A DNA stretch of 64,000 bases from an uncultured Lachnobacterium sp. (GCA_900546625.1 URDU01000001.1:186001-250000), one strand, 5' to 3'; shown: positions 42,730 through 52,858, numbered from the stretch's first letter. Notes: a model not told the origin generated them from the sequence alone. Program-made: numbers and translations.

Positions 42730-45073
42730 ATATAGCACTCTCTTTATACTTAATCTGGCCGCTTTGCATTGTGTAAAAAATACGGCACTTCGCATCAGTA
42801 AGCCTCTCCATAGCTTCATCAGCCGGATGTCCGTAGCGGTTTTCTGCCGCGCATGATACCGCAGCCCACCTTGGACTTAAAGCCTCAATCCATTCTTTAG
42901 AGCCTGAATACTTGGAGCCATGGTGATTTGCCTTGTAAAAATCCACAGAAAGCTCTTTTCCATACTCTGCCACAAGCTCTTTTTCCACCTCAGCCGGTAT
43001 ATCTCCGCCGAAAATACCGCTGAAGGCGCCATCTGTGAGCTTTAGCACAAGACACATATCGTTTCTGTCCGATGCTGTATCGGCTGTTCCCGGATACAGG
43101 CACACGATGCCATCAGTCTCTTCATTTACTGTACTGCGTAAGCCTGATGCAGCATTTATTTCAATCGAATCCCCCTTTGACATAAGGCATACATCAATCC
43201 CTGCTTCCTTTGCTTTCAAAACAAGCTCCTCCATAGCCTCTTCCGTAGCAGCCGCTTCTGCTACAACTATATGCTCTATAGTATATCCACTGTCTATCAC
43301 CTCAGACAGTCCGCTTATATGATCACTGTCAGCGTGAGAGACAAACCAGTATGATATACCCTGTACACCGTTATACTTAAGAAACGGCAGAATCACATTC
43401 TCGCCAAGCTGTTTTCTGTCCAAGCTGCCTCCGTCGATAAAGATGCATGTACCTGACTCAAAGCGGTAAAATATGCCATCTCCCTGCCCCACATCCAGTA
43501 TATCAAGCTGCGCAACAGCTTTTGGCTTCACAAGCAAAATTGCAAGCAGCACTGCTGTGCACACTGCTCTTTGGACACTGTAAAGGATTGGTCTTTTTCC
43601 TTTTATGCCCCGCTCTATGGCACGTTTTTTAAGTGAAAATGCCACCAAAAAACCGCTCAAAGCAGAATAAAAAAGAAAAATCCTGTATCCATCAGGGGCT
43701 CCTGTGATAACCGATGCCCCCGGAAGCTTCATAACAAGACCGCAAAGCAGCTCATAGAGCTTTAACACCGCAAATGCAGGAAACACCAGTACTTTGCCGG
43801 GTATCGCACCAAAGCAGCCTGCGACAGATGCAAGCAGACCCGAGATAAATATGACAGGTAAAGCCGGTATCACAACGAGATTTACAAACACCGCAAAAAG
43901 AGGCAGCTCATAATAGTTCATAGCCACAACCGGAAGCATCGGAAGCTGTATAGATACAGATGCCCAGAATTTCTCACCCTTAGGAGCACTCATCACAGGT
44001 GTCACAATACCTATGGCAAGTATGGCTGAGGCCGAGAACACAAATCCGGCATATCCCAAAACCATAGGATTGTACCACAGCAGGTAAATGACCATGATGC
44101 CAAGAGAATTGAGCATATCTGCGCATCTTCCTAAAGCTGCCGCAAGCATTGTAAGTATGAACATCCCAACGGCACGCCTCGTGGACACGGCATTTCCCGT
44201 CATAACAGCATAGCTTAGTATAAGTGCCGTAGAACAGATAAATGCCGCTGTATAGCTCACCCTTCTTTTTCTGAGAAGCCTGTAAAAGGCCATGCCAACT
44301 ATAGAAATATGAAGCCCGGAAATAGCCAGTATATGTGAAATACCGCTGATCTGGTACAAATCCTTTATCTCATCATCCAGGTACGACTTGTCTCCAAGCA
44401 GCATGGATGAAAGCACTCCTGCCGTTGTCTCATCAGTCACACTAAGAAGTGAAGCTGACAGCGTATCACGAAGCCTTTCAAGCCTGTGGTAATACCATGC
44501 ATGTTTACCGGTGCTCGTCTTAATATCGTCTGCCTTCACAGAGAAATCAATTCCCTGCGAGCGGTAAAAGCGCGCTCTGTCAAACTCTCCCTCATTTGTA
44601 GCAGACTTAAACAAGCCTATCTTGCCGTAAGCTTTCATATAATCGCCCAGCTGTGCGCTTTTGCTGTCACAGTATACCACGACATCACCACAGGATATTT
44701 TTCTGCCGTAAGCTTTGCCGTCCTCAGGCTGCACCACGCAGTCTGTCATATAATACCTGTATGAAAAATACTTGTATTCAGTTTTATAAATTTTCCCCCA
44801 GACGATGACAGATTTTTCATCTGTCATATACTGCATATAGCTGTCACGTTTTTCATCCACTGAAGCATATCTGCATTGCGCCAACGTAAAAACAGCCGAC
44901 GATGTCAGGATAAGCAAAATAAGTATACGCCTGACATTAGAAAGGCTGCCCTTAGCTGCCACACACTCAGCTACTAATGCCACAAGCAGTATGGCAAAGG
45001 CCAAAAAGCCAAAGCCCCTGCCATACATACCTGAAACAGTCCCTGCAGTATAGACCAACGCAAATAAAAACAT
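42710..45073 (-). CDS. comEC: DNA internalization channel ComEC/Rec2
   Basis: A 787-residue membrane protein that imports single-stranded DNA during transformation. Order: hydrophobic N-terminus, an OB-fold DUF4131 region (about 95-190), the competence domain with about eight helices (GISHILAISGLHISIVGMAF is the signature), and a C-terminal metallo-beta-lactamase domain with LDVGQGDG, SHADSDHISGL (metal-binding HxDxDH) and ANHHGSKYSGS. Length is typical. The ATG at 45073 is about 20 bp from a GGAGG, a poor distance, so the true start may be a non-standard upstream codon or lie further in. Cotranscribed with comEA, the two-component genes and holA. Confidence 0.93.
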   Translation of the reverse strand: MFLFALVYTAGTVSGMYGRGFGFLAFAILLVALVAECVAAKGSLSNVRRILILLILTSSAVFTLAQCRYASVDEKRDSYMQYMTDEKSVIVWGKIYKTEYKYFSYRYYMTDCVVQPEDGKAYGRKISCGDVVVYCDSKSAQLGDYMKAYGKIGLFKSATNEGEFDRARFYRSQGIDFSVKADDIKTSTGKHAWYYHRLERLRDTLSASLLSVTDETTAGVLSSMLLGDKSYLDDEIKDLYQISGISHILAISGLHISIVGMAFYRLLRKRRVSYTAAFICSTALILSYAVMTGNAVSTRRAVGMFILTMLAAALGRCADMLNSLGIMVIYLLWYNPMVLGYAGFVFSASAILAIGIVTPVMSAPKGEKFWASVSIQLPMLPVVAMNYYELPLFAVFVNLVVIPALPVIFISGLLASVAGCFGAIPGKVLVFPAFAVLKLYELLCGLVMKLPGASVITGAPDGYRIFLFYSALSGFLVAFSLKKRAIERGIKGKRPILYSVQRAVCTAVLLAILLVKPKAVAQLDILDVGQGDGIFYRFESGTCIFIDGGSLDRKQLGENVILPFLKYNGVQGISYWFVSHADSDHISGLSEVIDSGYTIEHIVVAEAAATEEAMEELVLKAKEAGIDVCLMSKGDSIEINAASGLRSTVNEETDGIVCLYPGTADTASDRNDMCLVLKLTDGAFSGIFGGDIPAEVEKELVAEYGKELSVDFYKANHHGSKYSGSKEWIEALSPRWAAVSCAAENRYGHPADEAMERLTDAKCRIFYTMQSGQIKYKESAIYENNRQ

Positions 45074-45115
45074 CGGTCTTTTACTAATACTCTTCTCCTC
45101 CTAATCAAATCTATT

Positions 45116-46060
45116 CTATTTTTCGGTTTTTTCCGTGGAATCATCAGAATCCACTATATCCTTATTGAACTCATACATGCCGCTTAGCTTGTAATTATAA
45201 AGCAGCATGCCGTCATTCTCGCCGTCAAGCGAGATCTGTACCTTGTCCACAGTAGGCAGCGAGGTAAGCGAATTAACTATCGAATACAGCACAACATCCT
45301 CTGTCAGCTTATTGTCAATAGTATTTCTGAACGAAGAATCAAAGTTCAGATAGCATATCCTGTCTGCCACAGACACATTGATAAGCTTTGTCGTACCCGG
45401 AAGAGTTGCCTTAAGCTTAGAGCCCTTCGGTCCCTCAATAAGCTGCTCAACAACAAGCTTTTCAAGCGCTATATTTGAGCTGTAATGTATCACTCTTGTC
45501 TGTTTCTCAAGCCCTGTACCATCCTTGTCAGCAAAATAAAGCGTGAGTGTCTCCTTCACACTTGTATTGATCTGCTCACCCGGATTCTCAACAAAATCAT
45601 CAGCACCCATGCTGCCGACGATCTCATCATCCGAGTCCACAAGAGGAATACTGTTTACGGTAAATGTCACATATGAGATACTATCAAGCTGTGTGAGTGT
45701 GCGGACCACAGACGCTCTCAAAAGCACCTCCTGTGCAGCGGTAAGGTCATAATACTCCTTGCTGAAATCCACAGTACAGTTATAGTTTTTCTCCTCATGG
45801 CCTCTGACCGACACCTCATCGGGGATAGCTTTGCGAAGCTTTGAGTTATCAGGCTTATCCTGCAGTCTCCCAAGAAGCTCATCAACCTGCTTGTCCACAT
45901 CTGAATTTTTGCTTCTAAGCACATATGACTCCGGCACACTGCTCGTCACATCCATATTCAGACAAAATACATCAACCGTATTGTCTGCTTTTTTCTTTGT
46001 GCAGCCCACCATAGAGAGCAGAATCGCTGCAGTGAGCACGAATATAATTATTCTTTTCAC
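45116..46060 (-). CDS. GerMN domain lipoprotein
   Basis: A 314-residue predicted lipoprotein (lipobox MVGC) with two GerMN domains (about 40-150 and 160-280). The segment IALEKLVVEQLIEGPKGSKLKATLPGTT is typical of the domain, as is VYLNFDS-like CYLNFDSSFRN. GerMN occurs in spore germination GerM and in lipoproteins encoded beside WalRK-type kinases (as LpqB in Actinobacteria). The start is GTG at 46060 with AGGAGG 6 bp before it; the longer frame to 46105 has no SD. It lies 10 bp after the histidine kinase, suggesting a partner role at the cell surface. Confidence 0.87.
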   Translation of the reverse strand: MKRIIIFVLTAAILLSMVGCTKKKADNTVDVFCLNMDVTSSVPESYVLRSKNSDVDKQVDELLGRLQDKPDNSKLRKAIPDEVSVRGHEEKNYNCTVDFSKEYYDLTAAQEVLLRASVVRTLTQLDSISYVTFTVNSIPLVDSDDEIVGSMGADDFVENPGEQINTSVKETLTLYFADKDGTGLEKQTRVIHYSSNIALEKLVVEQLIEGPKGSKLKATLPGTTKLINVSVADRICYLNFDSSFRNTIDNKLTEDVVLYSIVNSLTSLPTVDKVQISLDGENDGMLLYNYKLSGMYEFNKDIVDSDDSTEKTEK

Positions 46061-46070
46061 GTCAAGCCTC

Positions 46071-47522
46071 CTATGCAATATAGTTGAGCGGTATACGCAC
46101 ATCAAAGGTAGTGCCCTCTCCCATCACACTGTGAGCCTTTATAGCTCCCCTGTGCATAAGAATAGAGCTTCTTGTAATGGCAAGTCCAAGCCCTGTACCG
46201 CCAATCTCTCTCGAATGTGACTTGTCAACACGATAAAATCTCTCGTAGATATGCTCTAAGGACTCCTCCGGTATACCGATACCATTGTCCTCCACCTTCA
46301 GATAGAAATACTGATGGTCCGCATTTAAGGATACATGCACATAGCCACCGGTCTCATTGTCATTGTACTTGATGGCATTCTCGATGAGGTTTGTAAATGC
46401 AAGCGTCAGCTTCACCTCATCTATCTCTGCCGTCACCGGTCTGAAGCTCTCGAGTACAAGCTCCACCTGCTGCTTGTCAGCAATCGGCTGAAGCCTCTTC
46501 ATAATCTGTTCGAGCAGATCGTTGATATTAATACTCTCGATATTCAGCGTGGCAGCCGACTTATCCATCTTGACCAGTGATAAGAGGTCATTTATTATCT
46601 TTGTCTCTCTGTCTATCTCGCTTGTGATATCACCCATAAACTCCCTGTACATCTCAATCGGAGCCTCATCACCCATGCTGTTGATGGAATCTGCGAGCAC
46701 CTTCATGGAAGTAAGAGGTGTCTTGAGCTCATGTGACACATTCGATACAAACTCCTGTCTGGACTCATCCATGACCTTCATTCCACTCATCAGCTCGTTA
46801 AAATTCCTGCTTATAATAGCAGTCTCTGCATAATCATCAACATCCAGCTGTTCTTTTCCAAAGCCATCCTTAATGTCCGATATCTCGTCAGAAAGCTTCT
46901 TAACCGGAACAAAAAGCTGCAAAAGCACAAGCACGCCAAAAAAGAGAACCACCGCACCTGCAATAATGGCAACCGTCACTGCAATCTGTGTCAGATATGA
47001 CATATTTAGCGATATATTGTCCGTTGACACACTTACAACGAGTGCTCCCTCTATCTTTGAATCCTTGTCGTTTGGATTGCTTATCGGAACAGAAAGCTCG
47101 ATATAGTGGTTTTTAGAATCATAGTTGGTAATCTCAGAGGACGAAAAGGTCTTTATTACCTCCTCTGAAATAATCGTATTGCCATCATCCAGATTGTAAG
47201 TATCCTTAATAATCTTAAAATGCTTGTCTACTATGAGCACACGCCCCTCATATATAGTTGTGAGAGTGTCAATCTGAGCATCTATATTGCTCAAATCCCC
47301 ACCATCCTCATCAAAATATTTACTTGTAGATATCTTGTTTGCGAGAATCTTTGCCTGACTAAGCACTTCGCTTTCGCGGATTGAAACCGCTCTGGACTCG
47401 TAGGTGTTAAGTATGCCGAAGCACAGCACCACCTCCGGTACCAGAACGAGAACAAAAATCATGAGAATCAGCCTGGATTTCAGACTCTTATAAAATGCAA
47501 AATGTACTTTACCCTTAAACAT
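46071..47522 (-). CDS. sensor histidine kinase (WalK-like)
   Basis: A 483-residue membrane kinase. Two helices (about 17-37 and 180-203) flank an extracytosolic sensor domain of about 140 residues, followed by HAMP, the phosphoacceptor domain with SHELKTPL (H264) and the ATPase domain with NLIENAIKYN, DNGIGIPEE and GGTGLGLAI. No PAS domain is seen, unlike Bacillus WalK. It is encoded 21 bp after its response regulator and 10 bp before the GerMN lipoprotein. The signal is unknown; the gene context joins competence (comEA, comEC) genes. Confidence 0.93.
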   Translation of the reverse strand: MFKGKVHFAFYKSLKSRLILMIFVLVLVPEVVLCFGILNTYESRAVSIRESEVLSQAKILANKISTSKYFDEDGGDLSNIDAQIDTLTTIYEGRVLIVDKHFKIIKDTYNLDDGNTIISEEVIKTFSSSEITNYDSKNHYIELSVPISNPNDKDSKIEGALVVSVSTDNISLNMSYLTQIAVTVAIIAGAVVLFFGVLVLLQLFVPVKKLSDEISDIKDGFGKEQLDVDDYAETAIISRNFNELMSGMKVMDESRQEFVSNVSHELKTPLTSMKVLADSINSMGDEAPIEMYREFMGDITSEIDRETKIINDLLSLVKMDKSAATLNIESININDLLEQIMKRLQPIADKQQVELVLESFRPVTAEIDEVKLTLAFTNLIENAIKYNDNETGGYVHVSLNADHQYFYLKVEDNGIGIPEESLEHIYERFYRVDKSHSREIGGTGLGLAITRSSILMHRGAIKAHSVMGEGTTFDVRIPLNYIA

Positions 47523-47543
47523 TTTAGAACCTTTCTGAAAGTA

Positions 47544-48236
47544 TTACTTCTGGTTGTAATAGTAGCCCACACCCCACTTGGTATGAACGTACTTAGGCTC
47601 GCTTGGATTTGCCTCAATCTTTTCACGAAGACGTCTGACGTGCACATCAACCGTACGCACATCCCCCGGGTAATCCTCGCCCCATACAATCTTTAAAAGG
47701 TTCTCTCTGCTGTACACTTTATTTTCATTTTTGATCAGAATCTCAAGCAGCTCAAACTCTCTTGCCGTCAGATTGATTTCATTATCATTTATGAACAGAC
47801 GTCTGCTGTCACAGTCGAGCTTGATATCACCCTTTTCAATCACAGATGACTGTACCTGTGGTGCGCGCTCCGGTGAAGTGCGTCGCATGATTGCCTTGAT
47901 TCTGGCCTTTACCTCAAGAATATTAAATGGCTTTGTGATATAGTCATCAGCGCCGTACTCAAGTCCTAAAATCTTGTCCATGTCATCCCCCTTTGCAGTG
48001 AGCATGACAATCGGGACATCAGAAAACTCCCTTATTGCCTGACACACCTCAAAGCCATCCATCTTTGGAAGCATGACATCCAAAAGAATCATATCATATG
48101 AATTGGCCTTTGCCATATTTAAGGCCTCCTCACCGTCATATGCACAGTCCACCTCCATGCCATCCTGCAGCAGACTGAAACGTATTCCTTTTACAATTAA
48201 CTTTTCGTCATCAACGACCAGCACTTTTTTTGCCAT
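47544..48236 (-). CDS. OmpR/PhoB-type response regulator (WalR-like)
   Basis: A 230-residue regulator with an N-terminal receiver domain (VVDDEK with D9/D10, phosphoacceptor D53 in LLLDVMLPKMDG, K at about 102 in ITKPF) and a C-terminal winged-helix DNA-binding domain (LTAREFELLEILIKN, VDVHVRRLREKIE). It resembles WalR/YycF in sequence. It lies 10 bp after comEA and precedes the kinase; the WalHIJ genes expected in a true wal operon are absent. Confidence 0.94.
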   Translation of the reverse strand: MAKKVLVVDDEKLIVKGIRFSLLQDGMEVDCAYDGEEALNMAKANSYDMILLDVMLPKMDGFEVCQAIREFSDVPIVMLTAKGDDMDKILGLEYGADDYITKPFNILEVKARIKAIMRRTSPERAPQVQSSVIEKGDIKLDCDSRRLFINDNEINLTAREFELLEILIKNENKVYSRENLLKIVWGEDYPGDVRTVDVHVRRLREKIEANPSEPKYVHTKWGVGYYYNQK

Positions 48237-48246
48237 TTATACACTC

Positions 48247-48951
48247 CTAATTTACTGTTATATCATCTTTTATTTTATTAAACATTGCTTCACCGATGCC
48301 GGACACCCTCGTGATATCCTCAATCGAAGAAAACAACCCGTTTTTGGCGCGATCCTCAACAATACTCTTTGCCTTGCTCTCACCTATGCCCGAAAGAGCC
48401 ATGAGCTGCTCGGCAGTTGCAGTATTGATATTGAGCTTGCCATCCTTTACGCCTATATGCTCCTCGGCGCCGCCCTTCATCAGCGAACCATCTATGCCTG
48501 CGGTATATGAGCCCTCAGGTATGTGATCTGATTCCAGCTCCTCTACAGTCGGGAAATACAGCATCTGCCCATCATACAGCTCTGATGCCAGATTCCAAAA
48601 GCTCTTGTCAGCTGTTTCCAGCATGCCTCCTGCCATATCAACCAGCTCGCAAACTCTGGCGCCCGGCTTTACTCTGTATACACCGGGATTTGCAACCTGA
48701 CCACAGATATAGACGCACCACTCGGTAGAGTCATCACTCGTAGCTGCTGTGTCTTTCTTCTGTTCCTGATCTCCCGCGGATGAAGCTTTCTTCTCCTTTG
48801 AATCTGCGGTCTGTCTGTTTACATCACTTGAAACCACAGCAGTCTGCTCCGTTTCAGAAGCAAAATGAACTGTGGCATCATCCTTTTTGCAGCCGCAAAG
48901 GCCTAACGCTATTGTTACAATAAACGCACTTAATAATATTATTTTTTTCAT
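48247..48951 (-). CDS. comEA: ComEA-type DNA-binding protein, predicted lipoprotein
   Basis: A 234-residue protein with a signal peptide ending in a lipobox (LCGC), an acidic/Ser/Gln-rich linker (about 25-75), an SLBB domain (VYICGQVANPGVYRVKPGARVCELV) and a C-terminal pair of helix-hairpin-helix motifs (KLNINTATAEQLMALSGIGESKAK; SIEDITRVSGIGEAMFNKIK). This is the ComEA layout; ComEA binds double-stranded DNA at the surface for uptake. Membrane attachment as a lipoprotein rather than by a transmembrane helix is inferred. The start is the ATG at 48951 with AAAGGAGA 5 bp before it; that SD lies in a perfect 10-bp hairpin (48956-48989). Confidence 0.92.
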   Translation of the reverse strand: MKKIILLSAFIVTIALGLCGCKKDDATVHFASETEQTAVVSSDVNRQTADSKEKKASSAGDQEQKKDTAATSDDSTEWCVYICGQVANPGVYRVKPGARVCELVDMAGGMLETADKSFWNLASELYDGQMLYFPTVEELESDHIPEGSYTAGIDGSLMKGGAEEHIGVKDGKLNINTATAEQLMALSGIGESKAKSIVEDRAKNGLFSSIEDITRVSGIGEAMFNKIKDDITVN

Positions 48952-48955
48952 ATGG

Positions 48956-48989
48956 TCTCCTTTGATTAATATCATACTCTCAAAGGAGA
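48956..48989 (-). promoter_or_regulatory. hairpin that covers the comEA ribosome binding site
   Basis: On the minus strand TCTCCTTTGA (48989-48980) pairs perfectly with TCAAAGGAGA (48965-48956) over a 14-nt loop. The 3' arm contains the SD AAAGGAGA that lies 5 bp before the comEA ATG. There is no T run, so it is not a terminator. It could block translation until melted or bound. The 5' arm starts 20 bp after the argD stop codon. Confidence 0.6.
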
Positions 48990-49008
48990 AATCGATGTCC
49001 TCTCTATT

Positions 49009-50226
49009 TTACAGATTTTTTGACAGTATTACAAGTGTTGTTTCAAGTTTTTCTATCATTTCGTCAACATCACTCTTTTCGATAACAAGAGGAGGCACAA
49101 ATCTGAGCACATTGCTGCCTGCCGTGATGACTATCAGACCTTGCTTTAAAGCCTCTGCAGATACCTTTCCTACAGGAAGAGTGCACTCCACACCCTGCAT
49201 GAGTCCCATACCTCTTCTGGCTGTGAGGCAGTCGTATTTTGCAACAAGCTCATCAAGCTTTTTCTCCAGATAAGGCGCAATCTCCTTCACATGGCTTACA
49301 ATATCAAGACGCTTAAACTCATCAAACACTGCACTCACTGCTGCTCCTACGAACGGATTGCCGCCGTATGTGGTACCGTGATCGCCCGGTGCAAGGGATT
49401 TGTCTGCCACCCTCTGTGTCATGAGAAAGGCTCCAACAGGCACACCGCAGCCGAGTGCCTTCGCACAGGTCATGATATCAGGCTTCACATCATAGTTCTG
49501 CCATGCGAACATCTCACCGCTTCTGCCCATGCCGCACTGTATCTCATCAAGTATAAGAAGAATATCCTTTTCATCACAGAGAGCTCTCACTCCCTCTATA
49601 AACTCCTTGTCTGCCGGGTAAATGCCGCCTTCACCCTGAATGGTTTCCATGATAATGGCGCAGGTTTTGTCTGTCACCTGAGCCTTAACGCTCTCTAAAT
49701 CATTGAAATCCGCAAACTTAACTCCCGGCATAAGAGGCTCAAAAGGCTCCTGATAATGCGCATTGCCTGTAACAGAAAGAGCTCCGATGCTTCTTCCGTG
49801 GAAGGAATGGTTCATGGCAATTATCTCATGACCTGCATGACCGTCTCTTGTAAAAGCATACTTCTTTGCCGCCTTGATAGCGCCCTCAATGGCCTCTGTA
49901 CCACTGTTTGTAAAGAAAATACGGTCCATTTTGCTTGCCTTAAGCACCTTGTCTGCCGCCTCGATAACAGGCGCATTGTAGTAGAGGTTTGATGTATGTA
50001 AAAGCTTATCAACCTGTGCCTTTAATGCCTCCTTGTGGTGCTCATTGCTGTAGCCAAGTGCACATACAGCTATTCCTGCGGCGAAGTCCAGATATGCATT
50101 GCCGTCTGTATCATAAAGATGTACTCCCTCGCCGTGATCGAGTACAAGTGAAAATCTGTTGTAGGTGTGAAGCAGCTCCTTTTCTGCCTCATCAATGTAT
50201 GACTGTTTATCCATATTATTGCTCAT
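49009..50226 (-). CDS. argD: acetylornithine aminotransferase
   Basis: A 405-residue class III PLP aminotransferase making N-acetylornithine. Motifs: [54 protein letters not shown] and the PLP lysine in [14 protein letters not shown]. The frame extends to 50358 but the ATG at 50226 gives the normal N-terminus and has a GGAGG upstream; it overlaps the argB stop by 11 nt. Last gene of argC-GNAT-argB-argD. Confidence 0.94.
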   Translation of the reverse strand: MSNNMDKQSYIDEAEKELLHTYNRFSLVLDHGEGVHLYDTDGNAYLDFAAGIAVCALGYSNEHHKEALKAQVDKLLHTSNLYYNAPVIEAADKVLKASKMDRIFFTNSGTEAIEGAIKAAKKYAFTRDGHAGHEIIAMNHSFHGRSIGALSVTGNAHYQEPFEPLMPGVKFADFNDLESVKAQVTDKTCAIIMETIQGEGGIYPADKEFIEGVRALCDEKDILLILDEIQCGMGRSGEMFAWQNYDVKPDIMTCAKALGCGVPVGAFLMTQRVADKSLAPGDHGTTYGGNPFVGAAVSAVFDEFKRLDIVSHVKEIAPYLEKKLDELVAKYDCLTARRGMGLMQGVECTLPVGKVSAEALKQGLIVITAGSNVLRFVPPLVIEKSDVDEMIEKLETTLVILSKNL

Positions 50227-51118
50227 TGTTAAATTTCTCCTCCGAATCTCCAAGAATAGCTGTTCCGATTCCTCTGTTTGTGAATATCTCAAGCAGTAAG
50301 CAGTGTGCGATACGTCCATCAAGAATATGTACTCTTGAAACTCCGTTATCGATAGCATCTATGCAGTTGTTGAGCTTAGGAAGCATGCCTCCGCCGATAA
50401 AGCCATCACCTATAAGCTTCTTTGCATCTGAGACTGTAAGCTCTGAAATAAGTGTATTCTTATCTGAAGGGTCTTTGTATACACCCTCGATATCCGTGAG
50501 GAATGCAAGCTTTTCTGCTGAAACTGCTCTGGCGATAGCGCATGCTGCATCATCTGCATTGATATTGTATGTATTGTATTCATCATCAAGACCGATTGGA
50601 CACACAATTGGAAGAAAATCCTTCTCAAGCAGGTCATAAAGTATCTTTGGATTGACATCAGTGATTTCACCGACAAAGCCTATATCCTCTCCGTTTGAAT
50701 ACTTTTTCTTTACCTTTAAGAGGCCACCGTCCTTGCCGCTTACTCCGACAGCCTGCACACCAAGCTCCTCAACAAGTGTAACGAGAGATTTGTTTACCTT
50801 ATTCAGTACCATCTCGGCAATCTCCATTGTATCGGCATCAGTCTTTCTGAGTCCGTTTACAAATACAGGCTCCATACCGACCTTTCCTACCCATTTGCTG
50901 ATTTCCTTGCCTCCACCGTGTACGATGATAGGCTTGAAACCAACCAGCTTGAGAAGTGTGACATCCTGGATTACCTGCTTTTTAAGCTGTTCGTCAACCA
51001 TTGCAGATCCGCCGTACTTTACAACGATAATCTTTCTGTTAAATCTCTGTATATACGGAAGTGCCTCTATGAGCACCTGTGCCTTTTCCATTACCTGTTC
51101 CATGTTCTTATCTGCCAT
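50216..51118 (-). CDS. argB: acetylglutamate kinase
   Basis: A 300-residue amino acid kinase for the second step of arginine synthesis. Motifs: [32 protein letters not shown] (substrate/ATP loop), [10 protein letters not shown] and [10 protein letters not shown]. The C-terminal [27 protein letters not shown] segment is typical of arginine-sensitive enzymes with an N-terminal helix. SD AAGGAGC before the ATG. Confidence 0.96.
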   Translation of the reverse strand: MADKNMEQVMEKAQVLIEALPYIQRFNRKIIVVKYGGSAMVDEQLKKQVIQDVTLLKLVGFKPIIVHGGGKEISKWVGKVGMEPVFVNGLRKTDADTMEIAEMVLNKVNKSLVTLVEELGVQAVGVSGKDGGLLKVKKKYSNGEDIGFVGEITDVNPKILYDLLEKDFLPIVCPIGLDDEYNTYNINADDAACAIARAVSAEKLAFLTDIEGVYKDPSDKNTLISELTVSDAKKLIGDGFIGGGMLPKLNNCIDAIDNGVSRVHILDGRIAHCLLLEIFTNRGIGTAILGDSEEKFNNEQ

Positions 51119-51129
51119 TGTACTGCTCC

Positions 51130-51594
51130 TTATTTGTTAAATCTTGTTATATTTTCTTCGTTAAGTGTGAAATCATAGTAGTTTAAGTCTTCTCTGAATG
51201 TCCATCCCTCTTCCTTCCAGAAGTGGTTTCCAAGCTCATTCACCTTGAAGGCTATGATTGACACCTTGTTGATATGCTCTGCCTGAAGTGCTCTCATGCA
51301 GGCAACCACCATACTCTTACCGATGCCGCACTTCCTGTAATGCTCATCCACGCATACATGATACAGGCAGCCTCTTCTGCCATCGTGTCCGCAGAGTATC
51401 GCTCCAACTATCTTTCCATCTTCTACCGCTACAACACTCGTAGCTGGATTTCTCTTAAGAAATCTAAGGACTCCATCTCTTGAGTCGTCAATAGAACGGA
51501 TTCCAAAGCCGTGGATGGTCTGCCAGAGGCTGTACACCTCGTCATAGTCATCTATCGTCATAACCCTTATTTCATATTTATTCTCATTACTCAT
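51130..51594 (-). CDS. GNAT family N-acetyltransferase in the arg operon
   Basis: A 154-residue GNAT protein. The acetyl-CoA binding motif A is [25 protein letters not shown] (RKCGIG corresponds to the Q/RxxGxG loop), with upstream strand [17 protein letters not shown]. It resembles YpeA-type acetyltransferases. It sits between argC and argB where argJ (which makes N-acetylglutamate) stands in many Firmicutes. No argJ or argA is in the window, so it may be a short N-acetylglutamate synthase; this is inference from position only, and it could equally modify another amine. Confidence 0.88.
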   Translation of the reverse strand: MSNENKYEIRVMTIDDYDEVYSLWQTIHGFGIRSIDDSRDGVLRFLKRNPATSVVAVEDGKIVGAILCGHDGRRGCLYHVCVDEHYRKCGIGKSMVVACMRALQAEHINKVSIIAFKVNELGNHFWKEEGWTFREDLNYYDFTLNEENITRFNK

Positions 51595-51677
51595 TTTATT
51601 AAATCATCCTTATATTTTTATATAACTATCAGCATTATAATGCATCTTTCTGATAATTACTTTTCTATTATTAATTA

Positions 51678-52736
51678 TTACGGGAACATAGGAACCATAT
51701 TGAGTCCCTCTGCCTCATCGAAGCCAAATAACAGATTCATATTCTGAACCGCCTGTCCTGCAGCACCCTTTACCAGATTGTCAAGAGCACCCATCATAAT
51801 AATTCTGCCGGTCCTCTCATCAATCACAAAGTTTACATCCACATAGTTGCTGCCCTCAACCCACTTTGTCTCAGGGCAGACACCCTTTTTGAGCACTCTG
51901 ACAAACTTCTCATTTGCATAATACTTATCGTAAACTGCCTTAATCTCATCATATGTAGGAAGTGTTCCATCAGGTTTTTTCTTAAGTGTCGCATACTCTG
52001 TAGCGAGGATTCCTCTGTTCATCGGAACAAGATGCGGAGTAAAGTTGATAAGAATCTCTTTTCCTGCCGCATATCCAAGCTGCTCCTCAATCTCAGGTGT
52101 ATGTCTGTGTGAAGCTACACCGTACGCCTTCATACTCTCATTTACCTCGCAGAACAGATTTGGTGTCTTGGCACCACGTCCTGCGCCTGATGTGCCTGAC
52201 TTTGCATCGACAATAAGTGTATCTGTATCGATAAGTTCCTCCTTCACAAGCGGATATGCTGTGAGGATAGAGCATGTGGTGTAACAGCCCGGATTTGCAA
52301 CAAGTCTTGTATCCTTTGTGACCTTGTCCCTGTTTATCTCACACAGGCCATATACAGCCTCATCAATAAACTGTGGAGACTTGTGCTCAATCTTGTACCA
52401 CTTCTCATATGTAGCTACATCCTTTATACGGAAGTCCGCTGACAGATCGACTATCTTTACCCTACTTAATATATCCTCTGTCAGTACGCCAGCCAAAAAG
52501 CCCTGCGGTGTCGCAGTGAAAATCACATCGACGGACTCTGCAAGCTCCTCCATATTGTCATCCATGCACTTTGCATCAACTATCTGAAACATATTTCCAT
52601 AGATATCGGCATAATTCTCATCCACATAGCTTCGTGAGCCATACCATGCAATCTCTACCTCTTTATGATTCATCAAAATTCTCACGAGCTCTGCTCCGGC
52701 ATATCCGGTGGCTCCAATAATACCAGCCTTTATCAT
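51678..52736 (-). CDS. argC: N-acetyl-gamma-glutamyl-phosphate reductase
   Basis: A 352-residue NADPH-dependent reductase. It has the nucleotide-binding GIIGATGYAGAELVRIL at the start and catalytic Cys C151 in NPGCYTTCSI. HLVPMNRGILAT and GSNYVDVNF are family segments. The frame extends to 52793, but GAGGAAA lies 6 bp before the ATG at 52736. It is the first gene of argC-GNAT-argB-argD and diverges from argG across an ArgR-type operator. Confidence 0.95.
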   Translation of the reverse strand: MIKAGIIGATGYAGAELVRILMNHKEVEIAWYGSRSYVDENYADIYGNMFQIVDAKCMDDNMEELAESVDVIFTATPQGFLAGVLTEDILSRVKIVDLSADFRIKDVATYEKWYKIEHKSPQFIDEAVYGLCEINRDKVTKDTRLVANPGCYTTCSILTAYPLVKEELIDTDTLIVDAKSGTSGAGRGAKTPNLFCEVNESMKAYGVASHRHTPEIEEQLGYAAGKEILINFTPHLVPMNRGILATEYATLKKKPDGTLPTYDEIKAVYDKYYANEKFVRVLKKGVCPETKWVEGSNYVDVNFVIDERTGRIIMMGALDNLVKGAAGQAVQNMNLLFGFDEAEGLNMVPMFP

Positions 52737-52858
52737 AGTATTTCCTCTTTTCATATTGTATTTCTTGTATTTCTTATATTTCTGCATAACCATATAAATA
52801 GGTCTGACGCATCATACATAATAATATAGTACAGTATTTTCAATCCGTAAAGAGAAAA

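Noticed and set aside
46071..48236. True walRK operon
   Set aside because: The kinase lacks a PAS domain and the walH, walI and walJ genes are absent; only WalRK-like sequence similarity can be claimed.
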